The notes: generated by a model from the letters alone, not told the origin. DNA of 64,000 bases from Yamagishiella unicocca (GCA_003116995.1 BDSL01000125.1:124001-188000), one strand, 5' to 3'. Shown: positions 11,982 through 22,775, counted from the stretch's first letter. Numbers and translations are program-made.

Positions 11982-14900
11982 ATGGTCACCATTCGCGCTG
12001 CACTGCGCTCAGTGCATGGTGAAAGCGACGACTCGCTGAAGCCCATTGTTGATGCGCTTTCCGCATCGGGCTACGACCCGGAGTCTGAGGCTGGGGGCGC
12101 CTTTAAGGAGCTCGACGCTGGGGACGTTCCTGGGTTGAACCTCAGGCAACGTAATGCTTTGAAGGCTGCCATAAAAAGTGAGAATTGCTCGCGGACAGGT
12201 TTCGCAAATCTGTGTCGGCACAAGCACTGCGGGCCCACTGACATGCAACTACCTGCAACTGCCTATAACTAACTGAGGGGAGACCGGTGAGCACATGCCA
12301 CAAAGGTTGGTCGTTGCCGAGTCGAAGGGCAACGACCAACCTTTGTGGCATGTGCTCACCGGTCTCCCCTATCCTTTGCAGGCGTGGCGGCGGCTGGCCC
12401 AGGCCCAGGCGGCGTGGCGCTTGCTTGTGAGTCCCTGCTCCTCCTGCCATTAACCAACGGCCAAAGGTGCTCGTGCCCGCAACCAATGCCCCCCTGCCAG
12501 CAGCCAGTTTGCCAATTTCTTTTGGTGCGCAGCCTGGCCTGGCCATGTTAGGTCCATCGCGGGCCGCACATGGCGCGCGGGTGGCACAGGCGACTGCCAC
12601 ACATGTCGTGGCTTAAAACACACTTGATGCAAATTTACGGCGCGGGGTGCGCATTTCCGCGCGAGGCAGGAGGGGTGGTGGGGAGTGAGGGGGCAAACAG
12701 TGGGCCGCCTGCGGTGCGAAGGGGTAGGAGGGGGGTTGTAGGGTTTTGCACCGCCCGCCACGAGTTCCGAATGCACGTGTCGTGCCTTGCCCCCAGGTCC
12801 GCCGCTCAAGAAGGTCAAGATGGAAAACCGCTCCCCAAGCGAGCTGGCGAGCAGCACGGGCAGGCAGAAGTTCACGTGGGATCCGGCGTCCTTCATCGAC
12901 CCTACGAAGAATCTAGAACACGCTGCCTTCTTCGGGTTTCGCCCGGCTGCCCCCCTTCCGGCAGTCATCCCGCCACAGCTTGTGGCGCCGGCGTTCTCCC
13001 CCATCGTGCAGGCCGCCGCGCAAGCCGCCCGCCCGCCGCCCGACTTGTGCCCCCTTCGGCACGGCCCGCTGGTTAAGGCAGTGCAACGCCTGCTGGTCCT
13101 GTCGAGCAGGCTTTACAAGGACGAGAAAGAGCTGCAGCTGGCCTTCCTGGATTGGCACAACGATGAGCTGGGGTTGGGCTTGATGACCGAGTCTTCGTCA
13201 CGGTCATCGGATTTGTCCAGCAAGGCTGCTCACCGCGACGGCATGCTCATAGCCGGCAGCAATTTCATGGTGTCTCTGTTGGTGTGCAAGAGCGACACGG
13301 GTGGCGGCGAGCCCCTGGTGCAGTCGCTGCTCAACTACCAGAAGCACTATGGGGACGGTGCCGCTTGGGAGGGCTCTCCCCTCCACCGCACAGACACGCT
13401 GCCGTCGCTGGTGCTGCTGCTGGAGGGGCCGCGCCTGTCCTTCCACGCGGTGTGGACGCTCTACCAAAACCGCGTCGCGTACACGCCGTTAACGCCGGTA
13501 AGCTCAGCCTACCCAGCCTAATCCACCCAAAACTCATCCGGTGGTGTCGTCCGTACAAGTTCGCACCGAAGGCTTGCCCGTGCTTCTGCAGTCGTTTGTT
13601 CCTGCGGTCCAACAACACAAAAAACACACCACCAACGGACTTGTGGCTTGGCTTTCCGTATGCTGTGACCGCACACAGCCCCTTGCTCGTCCAGAGGTCT
13701 GAACCTCGCGCCTGCTGGTGCTTCCCTCCCGGTTCCAGAGCTACTACCTCGCCAACGAGCCAGGAGCCACGGCCAACCTATGGAGGCTGGTGGCGGTGCT
13801 GGCCGCATACCAGCAGGCCGCGCGTGAGCTAACGGAGCACTACAGAGCTCTGGAGGTGCTCGATTTCCAGCGCTGCGCGTCCATGGCAGGGCTGCGGCAG
13901 GCGGCCTGCCTCGTCGTGGTCGACGGGAAGCAGTTGGAACGACCGTGCACGCTGCCGTACAGCCTATTGGACGAGAAGCTGGACCTGAAGGACGTCAGTT
14001 TTGTTGGGCCGTGCCTGCTGTACGCAGCGACGCAGAAGATCCAGGGAGGAGCCGGCGAGCGCGCGGTGCTGATCAAGTTTGTGGAGGGGCGCTACGGGCA
14101 GGAGGTGTGTGCGTGCAGTGAGGGGTAACTTCCGCGTGTGAGAAAGGGTGGAAATGAGTCAAGGTGGGAAATGCGTCAAGGTGGGAAATGAGTCAATTCT
14201 ATACAATTAGTGTGCGGGTCCAGTACCGACATCTACCTTCAGGATTGTCACCCTCAGCATTGCTCACCCGCTACTGCAGGTCCACGAGGCATGGCACTCG
14301 GTGGGTGTGGCGCCAGCACTTTACAGCGCCACACCCGTCGGCGGCGGGAGCATGGTCATGGTGGTTATGGAGCACCTGCGCAAGGAGGACGGCTGGACGG
14401 CTCTGAGCAAGGTGCCGCGGAAGGACAGGGGCCAGCAGCTGCAGGCGGCGGCGCGGGAAGCCCTAAGCAAGGCGCATGCGGTGAAGCTGGGCTGCGGCAG
14501 CACCGCAGCACATGGGGATGTGCGCGGCCCCAATGTCCTGGTGCGCACGATCAAGGGCGGTGGCAGCGCGCCAGAAGTGCAGATAATCGACTTCGACTGG
14601 TGGGTGCGGCCGAGGGTGGGTGAAGTGGATGAGATGAGGGTAAGCAATGCATGCATGTTGATGATGCTGCGGAGGGGCTGCTGTAGGTGGGGTCGGGTGT
14701 GGGCCTTCTATTCCGCACAGAGCACACAGAAGCACAGGGTGGGGAATGGACGGGCGGCAGAAGGGGGGCGTGCTGGTCCTTGCCTCCCTTCCCATTGCTA
14801 CTAGCTGCGACGCGATCCTTGGCAAGGAATCTAGCTGCGAGCCTCGCATGGTTTCTCCCCACTCTGTCCCCACCCCAATCCGCTTCCCAACCCCCTTACC

Positions 14901-15061
14901 CCCCCAGGGCGGGGGCCGACGGCATCGCCCGCTACCCGCTGCTGCTCCTTTCCTCCTACGCCAAGTGGCACCCCGAGGTGCGCCCAGGCGGCATTATCCA
15001 CCAGGCGCACGACCGCCACCTGCTGGACAGCGAGTTCCTGGACAACCACAAGCTGGTTTAA
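11982..15061 (+). CDS. Kinase-fold protein, array copy 3
   Basis: The same gene shifted by 6166 bp: exons 11982-12177, 12382-12426, 12797-13497, 13739-14104, 14280-14599 and 14908-15061, 593 aa. All motifs of copy 2 are kept (lysine strand, HGD loop, DFDWAG). One visible replacement near the C-terminus reads GAGTTCCTGGAC at about 15033 where copies 1 and 2 read GAGTTCCAGGAC, so Leu replaces Gln. The first exon sits in unit 2 and the rest in unit 3, so the gene crosses the unit junction. The array ends before another first exon appears downstream, so this is the last complete gene of the array. Confidence 0.75.
12277..12369. repeat. Second copy of the 42-bp perfect intronic hairpin
   Basis: Arms 12277-12318 and 12328-12369 with the same 9-nt loop, in intron 1 of the copy 3 kinase gene. 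It is identical to the copy at 6111-6203 although neighbouring sequence has one base change (CCTTTAAC versus CCTATAAC just upstream). The window start (1-36) is the right arm of a further copy. Confidence 0.93.
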
Positions 15062-15169
15062 ATGCGGGGTTTAGGGGGTTCGGTTGTCGCAGGAGGGAGT
15101 GTATAGGACTCCGGTCGGAGACTGGATCTTGAGACGTCCAGTCTACCTCCACTCTCTATCCTTCACCCT

Positions 15170-15583
15170 TTGAGTCTCCATAGCAGTTGTCCGGCGAAGA
15201 GTATGGGCAGGCCGGGCTTCAATGCCCACGTGTATCCCGCTCCCCTGGACCCCAACATATCGTGGGCGGAGTGCGCAGCGTACGGACGGCCCCTGCATGC
15301 GAGTCACGACGTTCATCTGTTGCGGCAGCGTGACCTTGGCGTCCCGGTCCGTCTGAGCAAGTTCCAGGCGCGGGGTGTAATTCTGGACAAGCGCAGGCGG
15401 GAGAGAGCACGATTACAGCCCCAACAGCCGGCTTTTCGAAAGCTGCCTGACGCGCTGGCAGCTGCTCTCCGGGTCCGGGTCCGGCCCCATTTGTATGGCC
15501 CCCAATTAGCTGTAGGGAGTGTAAGGATCAAACTTGTGTTCGCAATCACAAATATTGACGATCATTACATAACACAGATTTGA
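15170..15583 (+). CDS. Extended hypothetical ORF in unit 3 (stop lost)
   Basis: This is the unit 3 counterpart of the 79-aa frame at 2834-3073. Units 1 and 2 read GAGAGATGACGA, which contains the TGA stop; unit 3 reads GAGAGAGCACGA, so the frame runs on to 137 aa. No known domain is visible. Either the first two copies carry a nonsense change, or the frame is non-coding and drifting. Confidence 0.2.
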   Translation: MSLHSSCPAKSMGRPGFNAHVYPAPLDPNISWAECAAYGRPLHASHDVHLLRQRDLGVPVRLSKFQARGVILDKRRRERARLQPQQPAFRKLPDALAAALRVRVRPHLYGPQLAVGSVRIKLVFAITNIDDHYITQI

Positions 15584-16059
15584 TACTATTCAGCAGAAGA
15601 CTGATCTTGACTTGCGGGTCTTGTTTTGCCATACACAGTCATCCTTTGGCATGCAAATCTTACCTAGATTATATCATTGTAGTGCTGGAGATGTAGTGTT
15701 ATTAATGCAATGCAAGAGTCGTTTTGTATTTTGTATAGAGTCCTCTGATGAGCAAGCAGGGCTCGGTTGCCCACATGTGTCACGACGCTGTCGGGGTGTA
15801 ATTTGGGCGTCAGGACATTATGGCATGCGAGGTAGTCGGGGATAACATCTAACATCGGTATGGATGTGTTTCACAAACGCGGACCATACGGTTAACCTGT
15901 ACATGATGAACGATTGTCCCGATGGCACCACTGTTGCTTCGACAGTGGGCACAGATGCAAAGCAACCGACGCAATTGGGCTGTCAGGGTATACTGGCGTC
16001 GGTGGTGCAGGACCGTCGCTGGTCGTACAAGCAGCGGTGGTAGGAAACCATTAGGAGCC

Positions 16060-16598
16060 TCAGTTGGCCTCAACTGGCTCCATACAATCTAGCCGGATTA
16101 GGTAATACGTTTCGTTCAGTTGCAGGGCGCTGTAGTTGAGCGCCTGCCTGAAGTTGGGTGCATCTCGAGATAGCTTCGTGCGTAATCGAGTCACCACGTT
16201 TCCGTACTCCAGAACCACTGACAGGCCGGAGTCATACTCGGATTGGGGTGTCATGCAGTTGCAGCGTCGTCGAAGCCAGCAGTAGGAATGTCCCAGGAAA
16301 GCACCCACACCCGCCGTCCCCGTGTATCATGCCATTCCCAGGCACACCAAACTCGTCTAAACCCGTCCCCATCCCACCCCTCAGCCCCACCTAACCGCAA
16401 CCCTCGCCCAGCCCCTCCCGCTCCGGCCGTTGCCGCAATGCAACAGAGCCCGACACTGGGCCAGCCGCTGCCACCGCCGCTCCAATTCGAAACGCCCCGA
16501 CCCGACCGAGCGCGGGCAGAGGCACGTAACTCACCTGGATGTACGACATTGTGATGCGGTATATGTGCATGGAGTCGAGCGCCGCCTGCCTTGCCCAC
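16060..16598 (-). CDS. Hypothetical gene remnant, 3' exons, unit 3
   Basis: Unit 3 copy of the frame at 3724-4262, putative exons 16598-16535 and about 16266 down to 16060. The sequence upstream on this strand differs from units 1 and 2 from about 16672 onward, where the LINE tail is longer. No function can be named. Confidence 0.4.
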
Positions 16599-16639
16599 CT
16601 GGGGGGACCAGCCGGGTGCCGTGCGCTCGCGCGCAGCTG

Positions 16640-17160
16640 ACGGCGGTTGCGCTTTTTGGGGCCTGTTTGCTTAGCTTGGTTTGCTGTCATGGCCCACCCA
16701 CCCGTTCCTCCTTGTGATTGGGGGTCGTTTGCGGCTTGCTGCCTGATCCCTGGGCGGCCTAGAGGGCCTGAGCGGCTCCTTACTCGTGCTCTTCGTTTGA
16801 TGCCTTCTGGGCCTGGAGCTGATAGCGCTGGCTTGTCTTCACCGGCGGTGGGCCTTGGGGTGCCTGGGTTGTCTTTCTTGTCGACCCCGCCGTCTTGGGC
16901 GCGGGGGGGTGTCCTGGTTTTTTTCCGGTGCCTTTTGGAACGTCTGCTGGCTGCTAGCGCTGCCTTGTCATGCGGTCTCGTCCTGGGTGCCCCCGCTTGG
17001 ATTCAGCCCAGCTTGCATATGATGAGGCCCGGACATGGCCCCCTCTTCTTGTCCTGGGCTCACCCGGCCTTGTGGACAAGGGAACATCTTATTTTATTAG
17101 GTCATCGAAGTACTCAATGTCTCTGGTCTGTACCGATGGTCCACGTACCAGCCTAGCCGG
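16640..17160 (+). mobile_element. LINE 3' end with longer 3' UTR, at the right edge of the array
   Basis: Unit 3 keeps extra LINE sequence that units 1 and 2 lack, including small segments at about 16672 and 16796, then continues at 16867 into a 3'-UTR-like tail. The tail contains CCTGGGCTCACCCGGCCTTG at about 17054, which is matched by a similar run near 63059 in another LINE remnant. The coding frame is broken by indels. Confidence 0.6.
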
Positions 17161-17976
17161 TCCGCTCAGGGGTTAGGAAAGTGGGAGTCTAATCCCAATC
17201 CTTTAAAATTTGTTGGTCCTACAGTCCCTTTTAAAATCTAATCCCCCGCGGGTTTGACTCCTAATCCCTAAGCGAGTCCTAATCCCTAAGCGAGTCCTAA
17301 TCCGCAGCGGTTCCACAATGCGTCGCTCGAATGCACTGCTGGTGCACTCCTGTGCACTGCCCCTTTCTCGTCGCCGCAGCCTCTTCTCCGTGTCTCTCAT
17401 GAATGCGTGTGGCCAGCAGCACCACCTCTTCTTCCATTACACAGCATGCGGCCGGTGCGGCCTTCCCAGCGTCCTGCACAAACATGTGGACCCCTACCCC
17501 CAGACACGCCGCTTCCAATGTACGGAAGCAATACAAGCAGCCCGTACTGCACTTCAATCAGAAGGCAGAAAGCAACTGTTGCAGACCCAATATAACACGT
17601 GTATCGCAGCGTCCCAAACGCCCCCGGTGACTACGACCTCAAGTCCCATCCCGACCTCTTGCCAATCTAATCCCCGCCCTTCAGCCAATTTAATCACTCA
17701 CCCAGGACCGACCCTTTCGGCCATCCTAATCCTTTCCTACCCTATGCGGGCGATGTTGCGGTCTTAGGAACAGAAGCACACGTCATCCAGGCCCTGGGAT
17801 CGTAATGTTATTGTCCCTTGGAACAGACTACCGCAGCACAGCTCGCAGTGCTGCAAACATACACATGACTGCATGCGGGTGTGGCTCGTAAGTCACCAAA
17901 GCAAGTGCCCGGCGTCGCTTTCGTAACTATGTCGCACTTCGACAATACAGTTATTGAGCACCCAGTACCGCGTACG
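17161..17976. other. Spacer without a supported gene
   Basis: Contains a short tandem run of CTAATCCCTAAGCGAGTC-like units at about 17250-17305, and scattered open frames of poor coding quality. The segment 17893-17976 belongs to the 3' end of the minus-strand gene that follows and is related to 32930-33127. Confidence 0.5.
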
Positions 17977-19752
17977 TCAGCACCTCAAGTACGTACGTAC
18001 AGAACGTGAGATCAGCGTCGGCAATAGCAACAAGGCACGTGCTGACGTTCGCGACGCTCGGCGGCTGGCGGACTGCACCTGCATAAGGCCCTGGTGACGC
18101 CCTGCCATTGCGCTGGCGGGCCCCAAACTGCCAGCTGAGCCGTATGGAAGCGCCCCGGGGTTGCTGCCGCTGCTGCGGCTGAGACTTCTGCCCCCACCGC
18201 CGCTGCCGTGACCACGCGAGTGGCGGACGACGCTGCTGCCGTCACCACCGCTGCCGGTGCTGCTGGTGCCGCCGCCCGTACTGCTGCGGCCACGGGCCTG
18301 CTTGCTGGGCGGCGCGCAGTTGTACGTCTTGGTCAGCACCGTGCCGATACGCCCATCGGTGTGGAACGATTGAAGGGTTGGCGGGTAGGCCTCCAGGGCC
18401 TCTCGCTGCTCCGAGATGGACCCGTGGGCGAGGACGTTGCGCTGGAGGGCATGGAACCAGCGGACGCCGGCCTCCACGTCCTTCCGAGCCTTTGCCCTGC
18501 GCTGCATCACGAAGGACTGCTTGGCGCCGAAGCTGTTGAGCCGGTGGTCCAGGACCTGCGGGCGGGGAAACGTCATTATATCAGCGCGTGTCGCGGGTTG
18601 CGTGTCTGACTAACTTAGTGAGGCCACTGTGTACTGTTCGGATGCACTGCAGCTGCACCCCGTCGGATACGCGCACCCGCACACTCCGGCCCGTACACAT
18701 CGCACCTGGGCAAACCACCCTGCCACCAGCAGCTCGTCCGGCGTCAGATTCAGCGCAGAGGCCATGTCGCGCAGGAGGCTGGTCAAGTCCTTGTAGTTTT
18801 CGATGTTGCCGTGCTTGCAGCACTCGCCGAGCATAACCAGCTCCCTAACCATCCTGGAGCTGGGCAATGGGACGGCGCCTAGGGTGCGCACAAGCTCTCC
18901 CGACTCCGTGGTCGACACCTGCGCAGAAAATCGTGGGCAGGTGCCAGGTGGCCGGGTGCAAATCAAGGCTACGGTAAATCCGTGCTGAAAAACCATGCTG
19001 GCACGGCTGTAGGGGTCACTGCCACTCCAGCGGTGAAGTTGCTGAAGCATTCGTCAAATGTGTCAGTTGGCATGCGGTACAGCAAGTGCCTGGCTTGCCC
19101 CCACTAACGTCCATACCTGCAGCACCTCCGCCAGAAGCGGGCTGTCCAAGTACAGCCTGCCCTCTCGCAGGGTGGCGTAGACGGCCAGCAGCGCCTTGAA
19201 CGCCGGCGGGAGCTTGGCGGGTTCCACTCCCGCCAAAGGGTCCAGCAGCTCGCGAAGGAGCAGCAGCTGTTGAGCAGGCTGCCCCAGCAACCGCAGAACC
19301 ACGCGCAGGTCCGCAAGCACCTGAACACACAGAAGGCATGCAGAGAGCGGGGTGTGGCTAGCCCAAACACCCACCTCCACCTGCCTGCCCTCCATGATTG
19401 CAGGAAGCACATCCCTCACCGACAGCGCCTGAGTAGCTCTCTTCCCTGCCCATTACCAGGAGCACGGTATGCAGGTCGCACCTCAGGAATGAGCTTTTCC
19501 ATCCGTGTTCGCGTGACCAGCGCCTCAGCTGTGCGGTCCGTGCCGCCGCCGAGCCTCCACTCCTCGCACAAAAAGGCGAGCATGCATTGCGTGGTGCGGA
19601 GGCGACCACCAGCTCAGGTCGTCCGGCAGTGGCGGGTCCAGCGCCTTGTGCTGGACCTTGCGCTGCTTCCAGGCGACTTGCAGCGTCTCCAGGGAGACCA
19701 CGGCGTCCAGGTTCACTCGGCAGTTGTGCATGAGAAGGGCGAAGCCGTTGGT
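17977..19752 (-). pseudogene. 5'-truncated paralogue of the P-loop NTPase gene
   Basis: Exons 19752-19482, 19428-19381, 19320-19117, 18918-18706 and 18555-17977, all joined in phase 0. The first exon starts with TNGFALL, matching TNGYALW of the 893-aa protein at 34234-40298. Everything upstream (header, Walker A, Walker B) is missing and replaced by a minisatellite and LINE debris. Within 19752-19482 the frame shifts by one base near 19600: an in-frame TGA follows HGPHS, while a good frame (LRTTQCMLAF onward) resumes one base over. The last exon carries RNVLAHGS, equivalent to RNVIAHQT in the full paralogue, and the shared Gly/Ser tail ending GRHQGLM. Truncation plus frameshift argue for a pseudogene; a sequencing error at the shift is possible. 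Confidence 0.7.
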
Positions 19753-19792
19753 CTGTGGGCGCGCAAAAGAGGTGTTACACCTGAACCAAAGG

Positions 19793-20040
19793 TATGACAG
19801 CGGCAGAACAGCGCCAGGTTCGGGAATGACAGCGGCAGAACAGCGCCAGGTTCGGGAATGACAGCGGCAGAACAGCGCCAGGTTCGGGAATGACAGCGGC
19901 AGAACAGCGCCAGGTTCGGGAATGACAGCGGCAGAACAGCGCCAGGTTCGGGAATGACAGCGGCAGAACAGCGCCAGGTTCGGGAATGACAGCGGCAGAA
20001 CAGCGCCGGGTTCGGGAATGACAGCGGCAGAACAGCGCCT
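19793..20040. repeat. 32-bp minisatellite, about 7.8 copies
   Basis: Units of GTTCGGGAATGACAGCGGCA plus GAACAGCGCCAG are repeated head to tail with almost no divergence. The array sits exactly between LINE-derived coding sequence and the first surviving exon of the truncated NTPase paralogue. Confidence 0.97.
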
Positions 20041-20290
20041 CCAGGCCCCGGCCGGTGGCGTCGACCAGGAGGGGGTTGCCCCAGAGGGGCGCCGAGAAGC
20101 ACCAGGGTCCCGGGGTGGCCAGTGTGGGATCCAGGATGGTGACGGGCGGGAGATGGGCGAGCGCCGTAATCAGCTGGGCGAGGGCCGGGGAGCCCCGTGG
20201 GAGGGGCCGGCCGAGCACCAGCGGGGCGGCGGTGGTGCGGGCGTCGCCGTGGAGGGGCAGGAGGCACAGGGGGTGGGCCGCGGGTGCGGT
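20041..20290 (-). mobile_element. LINE ORF2 internal fragment
   Basis: The minus strand encodes LITALAHLPPV and then GPWCFSAPLWGNPLL, matching VITALTALPPV and GPWCVHVPIWGNPLL of the intact LINE ORF2. The fragment ends where the 32-bp minisatellite begins. Confidence 0.75.
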
Positions 20291-21110
20291 TTAAGCAGAA
20301 TGCGAGGATTACAAGGGATCCAGAACGGCTCGAGCGCGGAAGCGCAACCAGGCGGGCCCGATGGGCCAGACCACGACACAGGTCACTGGGCAAAAGAGCC
20401 CGCCCTCACCGGCCGGGAAGGGGCAAAAGCCGAAGGCAGCCAAACACAAGGACACGGAGAAGGCAGCACGCACAACTCAAAGCACGGGGAGGAGAACAAG
20501 CGCGTCCAGAAAAACACGAACCACCTGCACCAAGCCAGCAGCGAGACGCGAGGAACGCGTCCCGGCAAAACGGGGGCCCCAAGCCCCAGATCCCAAAAGC
20601 ACCCACAAAAGACAGCAGAGCGGGGGCCCAAGGCCCCATAACCCAAACACGCCCAGAAAACCGCACCCGAGTCAACCGTCGGGCCACTCCTCGGCACCCG
20701 GGCGGCCCGTGAAGACCACCTCCCCCGCGGGCGAGGCGGCGAGGAAGGGGTGATCGGACGGGACGGCCCCCCACCCGCGGGGGGCCAGCCCCAGCTCGGC
20801 AAACGCACTGAGGCGGGCCCAGAAGTCGGCCGTCACCGCTGCGCACACCCGCACCACCGGCATGCGCCCCCCGGGGGCCCCAACCTGCACCCGAAAAAGG
20901 AGGCGGAGCCCCAAGCCCAACGCCGCGACGGCCGCCAAGCACACCACATCCCAAACAAGCGGGTGCACCCCAAAAGGGGGCCGACCCAGCCATAAATGCT
21001 GCGGGAGCAAGACAACCGCGCCCCCCATCGCCTCCACAAGCTCGTCGCGCAGCGATAAGGCCACCACACACTCCCAGAAGTGGCTACTACCGCTGCTTTT
21101 GACGGGCAGG
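20291..21110 (-). mobile_element. 5'-truncated LINE: ORF2 C-terminus plus 3' tail
   Basis: The frame ending at 20672 reads HFWECVVALS, then VWDVVCLAAV, then HPFLAASPAGEVVF. These match HFWFCPVAQA, VWDVVVLAAI and HPFLRVVANR at the end of the intact LINE ORF2. About 380 bp of 3' tail follow toward 20291. The protein is clearly divergent from the intact element, so it belongs to a different family or is old. Confidence 0.75.
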
Positions 21111-21980
21111 TTTATAAGCCTTTTGGCTAGTTTGGACCGTGTAAAGCCCTTACTTGGCAAACCTTCCGTATGCGCTGGGAAGCGCGGTCTTCTCAGCATG
21201 GGAAGGCTGGTTCTTGTGCGATAGTACGACAGCTCGTACTTTCCTAGAGAGCTTGTAGCCTTTGGAGTGTCACGTTATCGCGCGGCTATCCGCCGTGCTG
21301 TGACACTTTAGGCTGAATGTAGCCGCCGTCCCACCCTGCTGGTGCTTTCCCCCCGCCCCGCATCTTCGCGCCCATTACCGCACCCACCTCCCCGCGCCAC
21401 CTTTCCTGATCGCCGTGTGCCGTCGTACAGGACCGCGTTGTAATCCTCTCCAAGCCTATCAGGCATTCTCTCCACCGCCTCGGTCTCGTTCGCCGCGCCG
21501 GTGGGGATTCTTCCTTGTTTTGGCCCCTGCCCACCCGCGCCGCCACCGAGTGTTTGTTGCTGACCCCTGCCGGTGCCCCTTGCCCGCATGTCGACCGCCA
21601 TCGCTGCACGCATTGGGCACTGGCCAGGTGAGTTCCACCGCCGGGTCGGGCCCATGTTTTGTTCGCTTTACGCTAGTCGATACGTCCTTGTCTGCGGGCA
21701 TCGGGACTTGCGTCTAGGCTCTTGCGGTTTCCGGTCCCCCGTGGCGGCGCGGCGCGGCTTCGGCCTCCTACCACGGACGCTGGCGGACTCCATCTGGTAA
21801 TTTCCGGCTTCTTCACGTCGTCCGCAACATTCTGGTCGGTATTCGGGAGTGTCGGGGCCTTGCCCCGCTGTCTGCTATCCCATCGCTCGCCGCCTCCCCT
21901 AGTTCTCCAGCTAGCGCCCAAAACCCACCAGTTTCGCGAAACGTTTCCTTGCGTCACGCGGGGTCCTCACTCCCGTTAGT
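21111..21980. other. Spacer with no supported gene
   Basis: Open frames exist on both strands but lack protein-like composition or recognisable splice structure. No promoter or RNA gene is seen. Confidence 0.4.
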
Positions 21981-22127
21981 CTAGACGCCGCCGCCGATTT
22001 CGCTTAGCCGCTGAAGGTCAAAATACGGCGACCTCCGTCTTTTCCTCACCCAAGTTCTCCAGCAGGCATCTCGAAGCGTCTCATCTAAGCGGTTTTTCCT
22101 CGCATCCACGGGTCTTCCTCGCAACCA
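21981..22127 (+). repeat. Dispersed element of about 145 bp, copy 1
   Basis: Shares ordered blocks with 41329-41478, 51400-51537, 51577-51643 and 57252-57334: CGCCGCCGATT, CTTAGCCGC, GAAGGTC, CTCCGTCTTT, AAGTTCTCCAGC, ATCTCGAA, GGTTTTTC and CACGGGTCTTCCTCG. It has no coding frame conserved between copies. Confidence 0.8.
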
Positions 22128-22163
22128 CCCATGGGCACGCAGCTGCGATACGGGACCGAGTAC

Positions 22164-22775
22164 TCACTCTTTACTTTGCCGGCTGTTGCGGCCACAATGC
22201 TGTACAACTTAACAATTTGGACGCGGAGCCTGTGTCGTTGAGTCGAAGCCTTTCAGTCTTCACACAGACTGAAGCAAACAGCGGCCCTTTGGAGACGATG
22301 CGCGATAGTTGGTTGTCAAAGGGGCGGCCCTATGCCCAAAGAGGGGCGCGATATACGCGGCCCCGACGCAATGTTCGCGGTATCTCGGTAAACATGAACA
22401 ATTACACGTTTGTAAGGGTTTTACATTTTGCACCAATGGCCGGTTAATTGCAACACCTCAGCTAAGAATTCGCTGTCAAAACACGGTTGCCCCAACTCGC
22501 TACACGACTAAGATGTTAACCCCCCCGGGCCTGAGATGCTCCCGACCGTCAAGCGCCCCGGCGGCTGTACCTCCTATATAAAATTATGCCACTCTTTAGC
22601 GATCGCAGTGAATCTTTGCTTTGCCGGCTGTCGCGGCCCGATTGGGGACTTGCTTCCCAACGCTGCACAGCTTACAACTTGAGCGCACAGCCTGTGTCCT
22701 CAATTCGAGGCCTTCTAGTACACAATGAAGCAAACAGTGGCGTTATGGAGGAGATACGGGAACGTTTAGTTATCG
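22164..22775 (+). repeat. Duplicated block of about 180 bp upstream of the SGNH gene
   Basis: 22164-22340 and 22589-22775 are diverged direct repeats. Both contain CTCTTTA, CTTTGCCGGCTGT, the CGGCCC region, AGCCTGTGTC and GAAGCAAACAG. The second copy follows a TATA box. The block may be a duplicated promoter/5' region or a small repeat. Confidence 0.65.
22574..22581 (+). promoter_or_regulatory. TATA box candidate upstream of the SGNH gene
   Basis: TATATAAA lies about 490 bp ahead of the ATG at 23071 on the same strand, at the start of the second duplicated block. The distance implies a long 5' UTR or an unseen non-coding exon. Confidence 0.45.

Larger units (their letters stand above)
1..16866. 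repeat. Tandem array of 6166-bp gene-bearing units (about 2.7 copies)
   Basis: Position 1 matches 6168 and 12334, and the sequence stays nearly identical from unit to unit. Unit 1 is one base longer because of an extra A in the A-run near 1289. Unit 3 has a 4-bp insertion near 15147 and a small insertion near 16672. Unit 3 leaves the consensus at 16867, inside a LINE-derived tail; units 1 and 2 diverge from it at about 4485 and 10651. The array runs off the left edge of the window. Each unit carries the 3' exons of one kinase gene and the first exon of the next, so genes straddle unit junctions. Single-base differences are shared in mosaic fashion among the copies. Confidence 0.95.

Noticed and set aside
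1..16866. Array as pure assembly duplication
   Set aside because: Units differ by scattered substitutions and indels in a mosaic pattern and unit 3 has its own end, which simple duplication of a contig would not produce. Not fully excluded without reads.
19793..20040. CRISPR-like array of 32-bp repeats
   Set aside because: There are no unique spacers between units and the host is eukaryotic; it is a head-to-tail minisatellite.
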